Part shown: in pieces, positions 44,711-53,542 of the stretch
How positions within the stretch are numbered: the stretch's first letter is position 1
Layout of the letters: every line of letters begins with the position of its first letter
Assembly: GCF_029543085.1 (NCBI RefSeq)
Contig: NZ_CP119967.1
Span: 558,001 to 622,000, forward strand
Direction: 5' to 3'
DNA from: Pseudomonas sp. A34-9
Lineage (GTDB): Bacteria; Pseudomonadota; Gammaproteobacteria; Pseudomonadales; Pseudomonadaceae
Length of the DNA: 64,000 nucleotides
The notes under the pieces: generated by a model
Database searches by the model: none
Told to the model about the DNA's origin: nothing
Seen by the model: only the letters and a program-made list of their open reading frames with translations
Made by a program: the position numbers and the translations under genes

Positions 44711-46216
44711 TTACGCCCGGCGCTCATGCATCCGCGCCAGTTGCCGTTCCAGCATCGACGGATAAGGCTCCATCAACCGCTCCACGCAGCAAGCCCCCTC
44801 AGGGCTGGCAATCGGGCGGATCCGTGCACGCTGGCGAATCAGCGCATCGTCACTGATCTTGCGCTCGACCAGCAGCAGGTTGCGGCTGTGTTGCGACAAG
44901 GCCAACGCATCCTGCGCCGAATCGGTCAGCAGCAGATCAATCTGGCTCAGGCCAAACAGCTCGTCACCCAAGGTCAGGCCCAACTGCAATTGCAGGGTGA
45001 TGCCGCTGTCCGCGACTTCGATCTGCAACTGATGACCGAGCGCCCGCAGCAGTTCGCCGCAGCAGATCGCGTTGGTCAGGTAATCGTCGCCGCTGTCTTC
45101 GGTGTGGAACAGCATCAGTGTGCTGCCGTCGTTCAGGGTTTCGATTTCGCCCTGATACAGCGAAGCGGCCTGGTCGAGGCAGTCACGATAGCGCTCCTGC
45201 AACTCTTCCAGGCGTGCCCGTGGCAAGCGGCGCAGTTGTTCCTGCGAGCCCAGTTGCACGGCCAGCACGGCGGTGTGCTGCGGCACGCTTGGAGACGGTT
45301 GGCGTACGACGGGTTGGGGGGCGTCATTGAGCGACTCGTCGCGCAGGTCGGCGAAGGCGTCATCGTCATCATCATCTTCGACGGTGCTGACCAGATGCCG
45401 CGGCGCAGGCTTCTGCGCGGCCATCGGACGGGTTTCGTCGAAACTCGGATCACGCAAGTTGCGCACCTCGAATTCCGGCTCGTCTTCTTCGTCCTCGAAT
45501 TCCGGCTCCGGTTCAGGTGCAGGCTCCGGCGCGTAGTTGGCGTGCAGCTGCCGCGCCAGATCGCCGATTTCATCCTGACGATCGATGCCCGGCGTGTGTT
45601 CGTCGATACGACGCAACCAGACGCGCAATTGCAGCAGCGGCGTCGACAGATAGCGCCCCATGCGCAGGCTCAGGGCCAGCGACAGCGCCAACAGGATACC
45701 GCTGAGAATGCCCATGCTTTGGAGGCTGATGGTCATTGGCTGCTGGAACTGATCCATGTCCAGGCTGATGCGCAGTTGCCCGGCGGTCACGTCCTGGAAG
45801 GTGATCTTGCTCTCGTACATGCCTTCTGCTTCGCCCAGCAGGCTGTGCTTGGGGCGCTGACCGGACTCGGCGAGGATACGGTTATCCACGCTATAGATCG
45901 CCGCGTGGGCCACCAGTTTGTTCTTGGTCAGGTTGTTGAGCAGCACATTGAGGCTGAGGATGTCGTTGGACACCAACAGCTCCGTGGCAGAGGTCGCGGT
46001 CTGCGTGGTCAGGCTTTCGCCCAGCGCATCGGCCTGCTGGTGCATGGCCTGCTTGAATTGCAAACCCATCACGCCGGCATAGATCACCAGGGCCAGAGCG
46101 ACCAGGATCACGTTATGGCTGGCAATGCGCAATGCAATCGGTACACGGCGGTGGCGCAGTGCACGGAAGATCAGCAGGAAGAAGTTATCGGTTTTAACTG
46201 GCGTGGGCCGGTTCAC
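44711..46216 (-). CDS. YtjB/AhpA-type membrane protein with HAMP and degenerate cyclase-like domain
   Basis: A 501 aa inner-membrane sensor-like protein. TM1 about residues 30-50, a periplasmic loop, TM2 about 172-192, then a HAMP-like segment. A very acidic linker follows (PEPEPEFEDEEDEPEFE and EDDDDDDAFADL, about 230-290), and then a C-terminal nucleotide cyclase-like region with LAVQLGSQEQLRRL and LQLGLTLGDELFGL. The metal-binding Asp pair of active cyclases is not evident. It is divergent from serB, the same arrangement as smp/ytjB-serB in E. coli, which supports the family call. Function unknown. Confidence 0.75.
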   Translation of the reverse strand: MNRPTPVKTDNFFLLIFRALRHRRVPIALRIASHNVILVALALVIYAGVMGLQFKQAMHQQADALGESLTTQTATSATELLVSNDILSLNVLLNNLTKNKLVAHAAIYSVDNRILAESGQRPKHSLLGEAEGMYESKITFQDVTAGQLRISLDMDQFQQPMTISLQSMGILSGILLALSLALSLRMGRYLSTPLLQLRVWLRRIDEHTPGIDRQDEIGDLARQLHANYAPEPAPEPEPEFEDEEDEPEFEVRNLRDPSFDETRPMAAQKPAPRHLVSTVEDDDDDDAFADLRDESLNDAPQPVVRQPSPSVPQHTAVLAVQLGSQEQLRRLPRARLEELQERYRDCLDQAASLYQGEIETLNDGSTLMLFHTEDSGDDYLTNAICCGELLRALGHQLQIEVADSGITLQLQLGLTLGDELFGLSQIDLLLTDSAQDALALSQHSRNLLLVERKISDDALIRQRARIRPIASPEGACCVERLMEPYPSMLERQLARMHERRA

Positions 46217-46251
46217 TGAGCTCGGCTCTTTTGTCCGTGAAGTTGACGCGC

Positions 46252-46279
46252 AGTATAGCGACAGGCCCTAGACCGGCAA
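46252..46279 (-). promoter_or_regulatory. Sigma-70 promoter for the YtjB-like gene
   Basis: Read on the minus strand: TTGCCG (46279-46274), a 16-base spacer, TATACT (46257-46252). It lies 35 bases upstream of the ATG at 46216. Hexamers match consensus at 4/6 and 5/6. For serB on the plus strand only a TAGAAT (46315-46320) is seen, 30 bases before its start. Confidence 0.5.
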
Positions 46280-46350
46280 AGCGCTCGCGGTGCCCGATGG
46301 TCACTGAAAGTGGGTAGAATGCGGTTTTTTTCCAGTTGCGGGGGTGCGCG

Positions 46351-47565
46351 TTGCGCGAAATCGTCCTGATTAACATCACGGGAGTCGACCGTCCGGGTCT
46401 GACGGCAGCCATTACCGGTGTTCTGGCACAAGGTGGTGTGAACATTCTCGACATCGGTCAGGCGGTGATCCACGACACCCTGTCGTTCGGCATCCTGGTT
46501 GAAATTCCCGATTCCGAGCAGGGTAAATCCGTGCTCAAGGACATCCTGTTCAAGGGCTACGAGCTCGACCAGCAGGTGCGCTTCACCCCGGTGTCCGAAG
46601 AGGATTACCAGCAATGGGTGGGCAATCAGGGCAAGAAACGCCACATCGTCACCCTGTTGACCCGCAAAGTGACCGCCGGACAATTGCAGGCCGTCAGTTC
46701 GATCACCGCCAAATATGGCTTGAACATCGATCACATCGACCGTCTGTCGGGTCGCATGCCGCTGGACACGCCGGCCGACAAAGGCAAGGGCTGCATCGAG
46801 TTCTCCGTGCGTGGCGAAGCGGCCGATCCGCAGGCGTTGCGCGCTGAATTCCTCAGTGTCGCGCAGGAACTGAATGTCGACATCGCCTTTCAGGAAGATT
46901 CGCTGTTCCGTCGCAACCGTCGCCTGGCGGTATTCGACATGGACTCGACGCTGATTGAAGCTGAAGTCATCGACGAACTGGCCAAGGCTGCCGGCGTCGG
47001 CGAGCAGGTGTCCGAAATCACCGAGCGCGCCATGGCCGGCGAACTGGACTTCCGCGCCAGCTTCAAAGAACGCCTGGCCTTGCTCAAAGGCCTCGACGTC
47101 AGCGTACTCGACTCGATCGGCGCTTCGCTGCGCCTGACCGAGGGCGCCGAAACGCTGTTCGCCGAACTCAAGCGTCTGGGTTACAAGACCGCGATTCTGT
47201 CCGGCGGCTTCACCTATTTCGCCAAACAACTGCAGGCCAAGCTCGGCATCGACTACGTGTTCGCCAACGAGCTGGAAGTGGTCGACGGCAAGTGCACCGG
47301 CGTGGCGATCGAGCCGATTGTCGATGCCCAGCGCAAGGCTGATCTGCTCAAAGAGCTGGCGCACAAGGAAGGTTTGCGTCTGGAGCAGACCATCGCGGTC
47401 GGCGACGGCGCGAATGACCTGCCGATGCTGGCGATTGCCGGTTTGGGCGTGGCGTTCCGTGCCAAGCCGCTGGTCAAGCAGTCGGCGAAGCAGGCGATCT
47501 CGACTCTGGGGCTGGATGGCGTGCTGTATCTGCTGGGTTTCCGTGATCGCGACGGGCAGTTGTAA
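46351..47565 (+). CDS. serB: Phosphoserine phosphatase
   Basis: Last step of serine synthesis: dephosphorylates L-phosphoserine. The protein is 404 aa, the long Pseudomonas form with an N-terminal ACT-like regulatory region (ITGVDRPGLTAAITGVLAQ) and a second ACT-like segment near 100-180. The C-terminal HAD phosphatase has FDMDSTLIEAEVIDE (Asp 196 and Asp 198), SGGFTYFA and GDGANDLPM. The TTG at 46351 gives the family N-terminus MREIVLIN. A perfect REP hairpin follows the stop. Confidence 0.96.
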   Translation: MREIVLINITGVDRPGLTAAITGVLAQGGVNILDIGQAVIHDTLSFGILVEIPDSEQGKSVLKDILFKGYELDQQVRFTPVSEEDYQQWVGNQGKKRHIVTLLTRKVTAGQLQAVSSITAKYGLNIDHIDRLSGRMPLDTPADKGKGCIEFSVRGEAADPQALRAEFLSVAQELNVDIAFQEDSLFRRNRRLAVFDMDSTLIEAEVIDELAKAAGVGEQVSEITERAMAGELDFRASFKERLALLKGLDVSVLDSIGASLRLTEGAETLFAELKRLGYKTAILSGGFTYFAKQLQAKLGIDYVFANELEVVDGKCTGVAIEPIVDAQRKADLLKELAHKEGLRLEQTIAVGDGANDLPMLAIAGLGVAFRAKPLVKQSAKQAISTLGLDGVLYLLGFRDRDGQL

Positions 47566-47574
47566 TTAAAGATC

Positions 47575-47652
47575 AAAAGATCGCAGCCTTCGGCAGCTCC
47601 TACACAGGGATATGCATTTCCCGGTAGGCGCTGCCGAAGGCTGCGATCTTTT
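47575..47652. repeat. REP pair with perfect 23 bp arms between serB and the PilZ-like gene
   Basis: The left arm begins AAAAGATCGCAGCCTTCGG (47575) and its exact inverse ends CCGAAGGCTGCGATCTTTT (47652), with 32 bases between arms. It lies between convergent stops and provides T-runs on both strands, so it is probably the terminator for both genes. Same family as 28675-28752 and 57905-57990. Confidence 0.88.
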
Positions 47653-47655
47653 GTT

Positions 47656-49410
47656 TTAGAGCGATTTCCACAACGAATCAAAATCCTCCTCGCTCCCGCC
47701 ATTTTTCGCGGCCTCCAGCGAGCGATAAGCGAACTGATTGAAACTGTGCGTACTTGCGACCCGGCGATCCAGTCCGGCACGGTGCTCTTCGCCCAGGGTG
47801 TTGATCATCACCTTGTTGCCTTCCTGAAACGGCAATCGCGGCGCCAGCAAGGTTGCCGGTAGATCGATCGCGCTGATCTCCGGTAACAATAATCCGCGCA
47901 AATACTGACTGTGATCATCCCGCGAACGCACCAGTTGCAAGCCGCAGGGCTGCGCGTGCGGTGCCAGCAGTTCAATGCCCATCTGCGTGCCGCCGCCGCG
48001 CACCTGGCGAATCCAGCGGATCACCGCAATGCTCCAGCCCAGACTGACACTGTCCTGAACCCCGAGCATCTCCCCGGCCTGTAATTCGGCGGGCACTTCA
48101 CTTGGCCACGCCAGACAGTAACCGCCGGGGCTGTGATTGATCACCGGCAAGGCATGAGTCGGGTAATGCGGTGTGCTGTCGGTGCCGTTTTCATCCTCGA
48201 GCAAATGGTCGTACTGAATTTCCTCGTAGGGTAAAAACTCATCAGCCTTGCTCTGCGGTGCTGCGTCGAAGGCCTGGCTCCAACTGTCCTTTTCACCTTG
48301 GGCGACGGCGCTGCTGAAATTCGCCGAGCGCGCGCCGGGATGCTTGAGCAGTTCGCTGAAACTGCGCTCGCCACCGAGGTAGAAGTGCAGAGCGCTCATG
48401 CCGACGCACACAGTCAGATTGCCTTGGCCGACGGTGCGCTGAAAGCTGCGCTCGGCGGCGTGCCCCCAGCTTGCGTGCAGGTGTTGCAGGGTATCGAAGC
48501 TCAGTCCGGTCGGTACAGGCAGCGGCGTCGACGTGTTCTGATGCAGCAGATGCGCTTCGATGGCGTTCACCAGCGGCTGTGGATCGAAGCTGAGCAATCC
48601 GCGCTGTTGCTCGCTGCGAAACATGCTGCGGTAGCGTGGACCGGCATCCAGTTCCGCGCTGATCGCCAACAGGCCAGCGTCCGGGCTTGCGGGATGCAGC
48701 TTGAGCAACGCACTCCACGGCTCCAGCGCTTCAGCCAGACGGGCGATCTGGTTCTGCCGCAACTGATTGCAACGGGCGCTGCCGAGCAAAAGTGCGGCGA
48801 TGTAAGTCTGTTCCAGGCTCAGCTCTGTCGTCAGGCTGGCCAGATCGTCGTGCACGCGGCGGTGTTGCAGTTGTAGTTCCGCGGCGCGGCGATACAGCTG
48901 ATGCAGTTCGAACCACAGATGCTCCGGCGGCGAGCTATACAACTGCGTGGCGCGCAGCAGCTGTCCCTTGAGTGCATGGGCTGCCCGTTGCAGGGCCATG
49001 CTGACCAATGCTGCGCGATCCTTGCTGTACTTCGGCGCGATCCGAAGCACGATCTGTTTGTAGCCGATGGCCAGATGGCTTTGCAGTGCCTGACAGAGAT
49101 TGCTGATCTTGCGCGAACGCGCGTCGAGCATGATCGCTTGATGCAGGAAGTGTCGCTCCAGATGCTGGCAGACGAAATACACCTCGGGTCGCAACAATTC
49201 CAGCAGGCTGAGGCGGTTGTCGCTGGGCGTGAGCAGTTGGTTGAGTTCGGCCATGGCTTGATAAAGCAGGCGGGCGGTTTCGCCGATGTTGGCTTTTGGC
49301 AGGCCGGCAATCCAACGCTTGAGGTCACGCGGGGTGGCTTCGCAAAAAGACAGGCGTGTTTGCGTCGGGGTCGGGGCGCTCAGGGAGGGTAGGGGGCGAG
49401 ACTCACTCAT
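47656..49410 (-). CDS. PilZ-like protein of the FimW (PA4958) type
   Basis: A 584 aa cytoplasmic protein. By position and overall look it matches PAO1 PA4958, which I recall as the c-di-GMP receptor FimW acting in surface attachment. The long N-terminal part is helical. The C-terminal part contains INHSPGGYCLAWP, which fits the second PilZ motif (N-x-S-x-x-G); no RxxxR first motif is evident shortly upstream, so c-di-GMP binding is uncertain. The start at 49410 (MSESRPLP) was chosen. In PAO1 fimX lies between serB and this gene; here there is only a REP hairpin. Confidence 0.65.
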   Translation of the reverse strand: MSESRPLPSLSAPTPTQTRLSFCEATPRDLKRWIAGLPKANIGETARLLYQAMAELNQLLTPSDNRLSLLELLRPEVYFVCQHLERHFLHQAIMLDARSRKISNLCQALQSHLAIGYKQIVLRIAPKYSKDRAALVSMALQRAAHALKGQLLRATQLYSSPPEHLWFELHQLYRRAAELQLQHRRVHDDLASLTTELSLEQTYIAALLLGSARCNQLRQNQIARLAEALEPWSALLKLHPASPDAGLLAISAELDAGPRYRSMFRSEQQRGLLSFDPQPLVNAIEAHLLHQNTSTPLPVPTGLSFDTLQHLHASWGHAAERSFQRTVGQGNLTVCVGMSALHFYLGGERSFSELLKHPGARSANFSSAVAQGEKDSWSQAFDAAPQSKADEFLPYEEIQYDHLLEDENGTDSTPHYPTHALPVINHSPGGYCLAWPSEVPAELQAGEMLGVQDSVSLGWSIAVIRWIRQVRGGGTQMGIELLAPHAQPCGLQLVRSRDDHSQYLRGLLLPEISAIDLPATLLAPRLPFQEGNKVMINTLGEEHRAGLDRRVASTHSFNQFAYRSLEAAKNGGSEEDFDSLWKSL

Positions 49411-49630
49411 GCCGTGACTGGCTCCGGCGGCGAAAGGGGCAATGCCCAAAACTCTAGCAGCTGTGGTCTGTTTCGTCGGATGGCGTCAGGCTTTTTGACC
49501 GCTGGTCTGCTGGCCGGATGCCAGTTCGTTAGCCCTACTAGTCTCTCAGGCGTGCGATCGGAAACGCACGGTTGCACGGCCTGCCGTCAATCTCGGGCAG
49601 GTCTCCCGAAACTTCAAGGAGATGAGTTTC

Positions 49631-50032
49631 ATGTCTAAATATGCAGTGGCAAATCAATGGGGTGGCAGTTCGGCGCCGTGGCATCCGGGTGGAACCTGGG
49701 TACTGGGCGGGCGGGACAACCAGAATGTCGTCGCAATCGATATCAAGTCGCGCGATGACGGCAAAACCTTCACCGGCACCATGACCTACGCCGGGGAAGG
49801 TCCCATTGGCTTCAAAGCGCAACGCACTGGTCAGAACCAGTACAACGTCGAAAATCAGTGGGGTGGCAACGATGCCCCATGGCATCCGGGCGGCAAGTGG
49901 GTGATTGGCGGCCGGGACAATCAGAACGTTGTTGCGTTAAGCGTCACGTCCAGTGACGGAGGGAAAAACCTCAGTGGCACCAATACCTATGTCAACGAAG
50001 GCCCGATCGGCTTCCGTGGGCAGATAGAGTAA
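49631..50032 (+). CDS. OAA-family high-mannose-binding lectin
   Basis: A 133 aa protein made of two tandem repeats of about 66 residues. Each carries NQWGG, APWHPGG, GGRDNQNVVA, a GGK/DGK turn and EGPIGF. This is the signature of the Oscillatoria agardhii agglutinin family, whose P. fluorescens member binds oligomannose glycans in one compact beta-barrel with two sites. The ATG at 49631 was chosen: AAGGAG ends 9 bases upstream, while ATG 49622 touches it. No signal peptide, so it is cytoplasmic or leaves by an unknown route. It stands alone, convergent with psd. Its role in the bacterium is not known. Confidence 0.93.
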   Translation: MSKYAVANQWGGSSAPWHPGGTWVLGGRDNQNVVAIDIKSRDDGKTFTGTMTYAGEGPIGFKAQRTGQNQYNVENQWGGNDAPWHPGGKWVIGGRDNQNVVALSVTSSDGGKNLSGTNTYVNEGPIGFRGQIE

Positions 50033-50050
50033 CGGCACCACCGAGTCGTA

Positions 50051-50082
50051 TCCGCCCTTTCGCAGACGTGCGAACGGGCGGA
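50051..50082. repeat. Hairpin between the lectin gene and psd
   Basis: TCCGCCCTTTCGCA (50051-50064) and TGCGAACGGGCGGA (50069-50082) form a 14 bp stem with one mismatch and a GACG loop. It lies between two convergent stops. No T-tract on either side, so it could be a stability element rather than an intrinsic terminator. Confidence 0.55.
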
Positions 50083-50100
50083 TCAGTGGCTCGCAGCATT

Positions 50101-50961
50101 TCAGGCGTTTGGCAGCGCCAGGCCTTGGCCCATCTGCACTGGCGAACCTGCCGCCAGCTCTTGCGCCCATTTCACCTGATCCGGCCCGAACAGCACGATC
50201 GCGGTCGAACCCAGCTTGAAGCGACCCAGTTCGGCGCCTTTTTCCAGATGGATCGGCGCACGGGCGGCTTCGTCGTAGCGGAAGGTTTTCAGTTCGCGCT
50301 TCGGCGGGGTGACCAGACCGGCCCAGACGGTTTCGATCGAAGCGACGATCATCGCGCCCACCAGTACAACGGCCATCGGCCCGCGCTCGGTGTCGAAGAT
50401 GCACGCCACACGCTCGTTGCGGGCGAACAGCTCCGGAACGTTTTCGGCCGTAGTCTGGTTGACCGAGAAGATGCGGCCCGGGATGTAGACCATCTCGCGC
50501 AGGGTGCCGGCGAGCGGCATGTGCACGCGGTGGTAATCCTTCGGCGACAGGTAGATGGTGGCGAAGTCGCCGCCCATGAACGGCGCCGCATTGGCCGCGT
50601 CACCGCCGAGCAGTTCCAGCACGCTGAAGCTGTGGCCCTTGGCCTGGAATACGCGACCGTGCTCGATCGGGCCGAGTTGGCTGACCGCACCGTCGGCCGG
50701 GCTGAGGATCGCGCCCGGAGTCTGGTCCAGTGGACGCGCGCCGTCTTTCAGGGCGCGGGTAAAGAAAGCGTTGAAGTGCTCGTAAGCGGTCAGGTCTTCG
50801 ACCAGTGCTTGCGACATGTCCACCTGATAACGCTTGGCGAACCACTGGGTGAAGGCATTTTTGAACCAGCGCACGCGGCACTCGGCAACGCAGCCGGCCA
50901 GGCGCGACAGCAGGTGATGAGGCAGCAGGTACTGGCTGAGGATAAACAGACGCTCTTTCAT
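50101..50961 (-). CDS. psd: Phosphatidylserine decarboxylase proenzyme
   Basis: Makes phosphatidylethanolamine at the inner membrane. The protein is 286 aa. It self-cleaves at [11 protein letters not shown] before Ser 252, which becomes the pyruvoyl group of the small alpha chain. The self-processing residues Asp 90 (LSPADG) and His 147 (KDYHRVHMP) are both in place. AAGGA lies 6 bases before the ATG. It is the third gene of a minus-strand group HDOD-rhdA-psd, 18 bases after rhdA. PAO1 PA4957 is the match. Confidence 0.96.
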   Translation of the reverse strand: MKERLFILSQYLLPHHLLSRLAGCVAECRVRWFKNAFTQWFAKRYQVDMSQALVEDLTAYEHFNAFFTRALKDGARPLDQTPGAILSPADGAVSQLGPIEHGRVFQAKGHSFSVLELLGGDAANAAPFMGGDFATIYLSPKDYHRVHMPLAGTLREMVYIPGRIFSVNQTTAENVPELFARNERVACIFDTERGPMAVVLVGAMIVASIETVWAGLVTPPKRELKTFRYDEAARAPIHLEKGAELGRFKLGSTAIVLFGPDQVKWAQELAAGSPVQMGQGLALPNA

Positions 50962-50979
50962 TAGTTGTCCTTAAAAACC

Positions 50980-51795
50980 TTAAATCTCGACGGGCGTATC
51001 AGGGTGGTTACCCCATTCGCCCCAGGAACCGGCGTAGCCCTTGACCCGCGGATAACCGAGGGACTTGGCCACCAGATAAGTGAAGCCCGACCGGTGATGG
51101 GTCTGGCAGTGGGTAATGATTTCTTTGTCCGTGGTGATCCCGAGATCGTCGAGGATCTGCGGCATGTCCGTGCGAATGCGCAGCTGACGCGTCTTGTCCA
51201 TGCCGGCGGTCCACTCGAAGTTGACCGCGCCGGGGATGTGCCCGGCCTTGGCGGCCAATACTTTCTCGCCGGAATACTCCAGCGGCCCGCGCGCATCCCA
51301 GATCGCCAGATCGGCAGCACCGAGACGGCTTTGCAGATATTCGCGCGTGGCAGTCGGCTCGTCGTGCAAGGTCAACGGCAGCGGGCCACCGACGGCTGCT
51401 GGCACCTGGATCGACATCGGCATGCCATCTGCCAGCCATGCCGGCAGACCACCGTCTATATAGTGGTACTTGTCGTGACCGATGACGTCGAGCAGCCAGA
51501 TGAAGCGCCCGGCCCAGCCGCCGCCTTCGTCGTCATAGACCACATAGACCGCGTCTTTGCGATGGCCCAGTTCACCGAACAACGCCTCCAGATCGGCTTT
51601 GGCCGGCAGCAGGCCCGGCGCCGGCGGCTGGCCGAGCTGGGTGCGTTTTGGATCAACGAAGCGTGCGCCGGGAAGATGACCTTCGGCGTAGCGCGCAGGA
51701 CTGGTCAGGTCCACCAGAATCAGGTTGCTGGCCTCCAGCCGAGGAAGCAAGTCGCTCGGTTCGATGACGAGCGGCAAGCCAGAGAAGTCAGACAT
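50980..51795 (-). CDS. rhdA: Thiosulfate sulfurtransferase (rhodanese) RhdA
   Basis: Transfers sulfane sulfur from thiosulfate to thiophilic acceptors such as cyanide. A 271 aa tandem-rhodanese protein: an inactive N-domain and a C-domain with the active-site Cys 230 in HCQTHHRSG. This is the same residue number and loop as Azotobacter vinelandii RhdA. The start at 51795 (MSDFSGLP) was chosen over a frame 6 codons longer. It precedes psd by 18 bases. PAO1 PA4956 is the match. Confidence 0.95.
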   Translation of the reverse strand: MSDFSGLPLVIEPSDLLPRLEASNLILVDLTSPARYAEGHLPGARFVDPKRTQLGQPPAPGLLPAKADLEALFGELGHRKDAVYVVYDDEGGGWAGRFIWLLDVIGHDKYHYIDGGLPAWLADGMPMSIQVPAAVGGPLPLTLHDEPTATREYLQSRLGAADLAIWDARGPLEYSGEKVLAAKAGHIPGAVNFEWTAGMDKTRQLRIRTDMPQILDDLGITTDKEIITHCQTHHRSGFTYLVAKSLGYPRVKGYAGSWGEWGNHPDTPVEI

Positions 51796-51837
51796 GTGAG
51801 GTCTCCAGAGCACAAAGGGGGGAATTGTAGCGCAGCC

Positions 51838-53376
51838 TCATCGGCCACGGCTGCTAAAGCTGTGCAGGGCCTTTTCGATGCACTGCGCGGTTTTGCCAAA
51901 GGCTTGCACGGTGATGTCGGCGAACGGCCCGCCGCCCTGATCGGCGACGACGATCATGATCACTCGGCCGTTATTGACCAGCGAGCGCAGGAATAGATGC
52001 TCGCCGCGAAACAGCGTGCGCAGGCTCGCCGGCAGCAGCGCGGAAAACTGCGCGTTGTTGTCCGGGATAATCCGCACCTGCGCCTGTTGCGCCAGCAGCC
52101 GTTGCAGCACGCTGCTCTGGTTGACGACAAAATTCAGCGCCGCCGCTTCTTTCGGCAGGCCGGCGGTTTGATTCACGCGCAGATTGGACTGCGTGCGGTC
52201 GGCCATCAGGATCATCACCCGGCGCATGCCGCTGGCGACCAGCGCATCGCGAGCGGCGACGGTCAGGCTCATGGCATTGGTGAAGCGGCTCGGTTCGGCG
52301 AGCAGTTCGGCGCATTGCTTGCGCCACTGGCCCAGGTCTTCCGCGGTGGGCGCGGCGGCAGGCAACATGCCGGCCGGCAAACGACGGGTGCCCCACGGCC
52401 ACAGCAACGAAACCGCCGGGTGCCACAAGTCCGGCATCGCATGCTGGCGCGCGCTGTTCGCCGCTTGCTGGTGCAACTGTTGTTGCACGTCATCCATGGA
52501 AATCTGCAGATAAAGGCTGGTCAGGTACTGCCAGCGTTCACTGTGCGGACTGTCCCAGGCCTGTTGCGCCGACAGCGCCAGACCATTGGCCAGCAGCACG
52601 GTATTGGCCGGCTGATTGAGCCAGCGGCGCAACGTCGGATCATCGTCGAGGCGGTTTTGCTGGCGCAGCGGATGTTCGCTGTCGCGGGCGATGCGCAGGA
52701 CTTTGACCAGCTCGCGCTGTTCACTGAGCAGCAGTTTATAGCCCTGCTGCACCCAGATCGGCAGGTGCCAGGCCTGCACCAGCGCTTCAGCGATTTTCAG
52801 CAGGCGTACGCCGAACAATTGCTTTTCGACCACGCGCGCCGATTCGCCCTTGTGGATAACCCGCAATTCCCATTCTTCCAGCAATTGCGGATACGTCAGC
52901 GCCAACGGCCACAGCGGCGACAGAAACAGCAGGCTGCCCCAATGAATGTCCTGCCACAGCCGCGCCAGGCGACTGGCGAAAAAACCGTTGGCCTGTTGCG
53001 TCGCGTGCTGGCTGATCATCTGCAACTGGCGCAGGGCCTTGGGGATTTGCATCTGCGGTTCGGCGGGGAGGCGCGCCAGCAGCTCTTCGGTGCGGGCAAG
53101 GCCCAGACGATTGATCGCCACCTCAAGGTTTTCCGCTGGCGTGGCCATGGTGCCGTGGGTGTGACGATTCGCCTCACGGATGATGCTCAAGGCCAGCGCC
53201 GGGCTGTCCTGCATCAGGTCGGCGATGTCGCGCAACGAACTGCGATTGTCGCGGATCGCCCGGCAGACCTTGTCATGAGCCTCTTGCGGGACGGGCAGGC
53301 GGACGCTGTCGAGCAACTTGACCCAGCCGTCGAGCGTGGTCGGTTTGGCGTGTGGGACGTTCGTTTCATTAGCCAT
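51838..53376 (-). CDS. HDOD domain protein
   Basis: A 512 aa cytoplasmic protein with an HDOD-like helical domain in the first 250 residues (VRLPVPQEAHDKVCRAIRD, MQDSPALALSIIREANR). A middle segment is not recognised, and the C-terminal region of about 150 residues (MRRVMILMADRTQSNLRVNQ to MIVVADQGG) resembles a GAF-like fold. HDOD proteins take part in signalling, often linked to motility or c-di-GMP. It is first of the group with rhdA and psd and divergent from motA, with a 166-base gap between. PAO1 PA4955 is the positional match. Function not known. Confidence 0.78.
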   Translation of the reverse strand: MANETNVPHAKPTTLDGWVKLLDSVRLPVPQEAHDKVCRAIRDNRSSLRDIADLMQDSPALALSIIREANRHTHGTMATPAENLEVAINRLGLARTEELLARLPAEPQMQIPKALRQLQMISQHATQQANGFFASRLARLWQDIHWGSLLFLSPLWPLALTYPQLLEEWELRVIHKGESARVVEKQLFGVRLLKIAEALVQAWHLPIWVQQGYKLLLSEQRELVKVLRIARDSEHPLRQQNRLDDDPTLRRWLNQPANTVLLANGLALSAQQAWDSPHSERWQYLTSLYLQISMDDVQQQLHQQAANSARQHAMPDLWHPAVSLLWPWGTRRLPAGMLPAAAPTAEDLGQWRKQCAELLAEPSRFTNAMSLTVAARDALVASGMRRVMILMADRTQSNLRVNQTAGLPKEAAALNFVVNQSSVLQRLLAQQAQVRIIPDNNAQFSALLPASLRTLFRGEHLFLRSLVNNGRVIMIVVADQGGGPFADITVQAFGKTAQCIEKALHSFSSRGR

Positions 53377-53447
53377 GTCTGGAGGGGATCTTCACTGACT
53401 GTAGACGCGCCCGGCATGGGCTAAATTGGCTTTTCGCCTGAACTGGC

Positions 53448-53474
53448 TATAGTCTGGCGCAGTTTTGCCGATAA
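53448..53474 (+). promoter_or_regulatory. FliA (sigma-28) promoter for motAB
   Basis: TATAGTCT (53448-53455), an 11-base spacer, then GCCGATAA (53467-53474). The consensus is TAAAGTTT-N11-GCCGATAA: the -10 is perfect and the -35 matches 6 of 8. It lies 68 bases before the motA ATG, in the divergent gap with the HDOD gene. Confidence 0.8.
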
Positions 53475-53542
53475 GTAGAAGAAGAGATTTTTTAACTTCC
53501 GAATATGACCTTGAACCCGACTTAAGTAAGTACTTTCTACCT

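Noticed and set aside
49482..49638. Short frame with a signal-like start (MASGFLTAGLLAGC) before the lectin gene
   Set aside because: It has a lipobox-like string, but the rest is short and unlike any family, no ribosome site is seen, and it runs into the lectin start. Probably chance.
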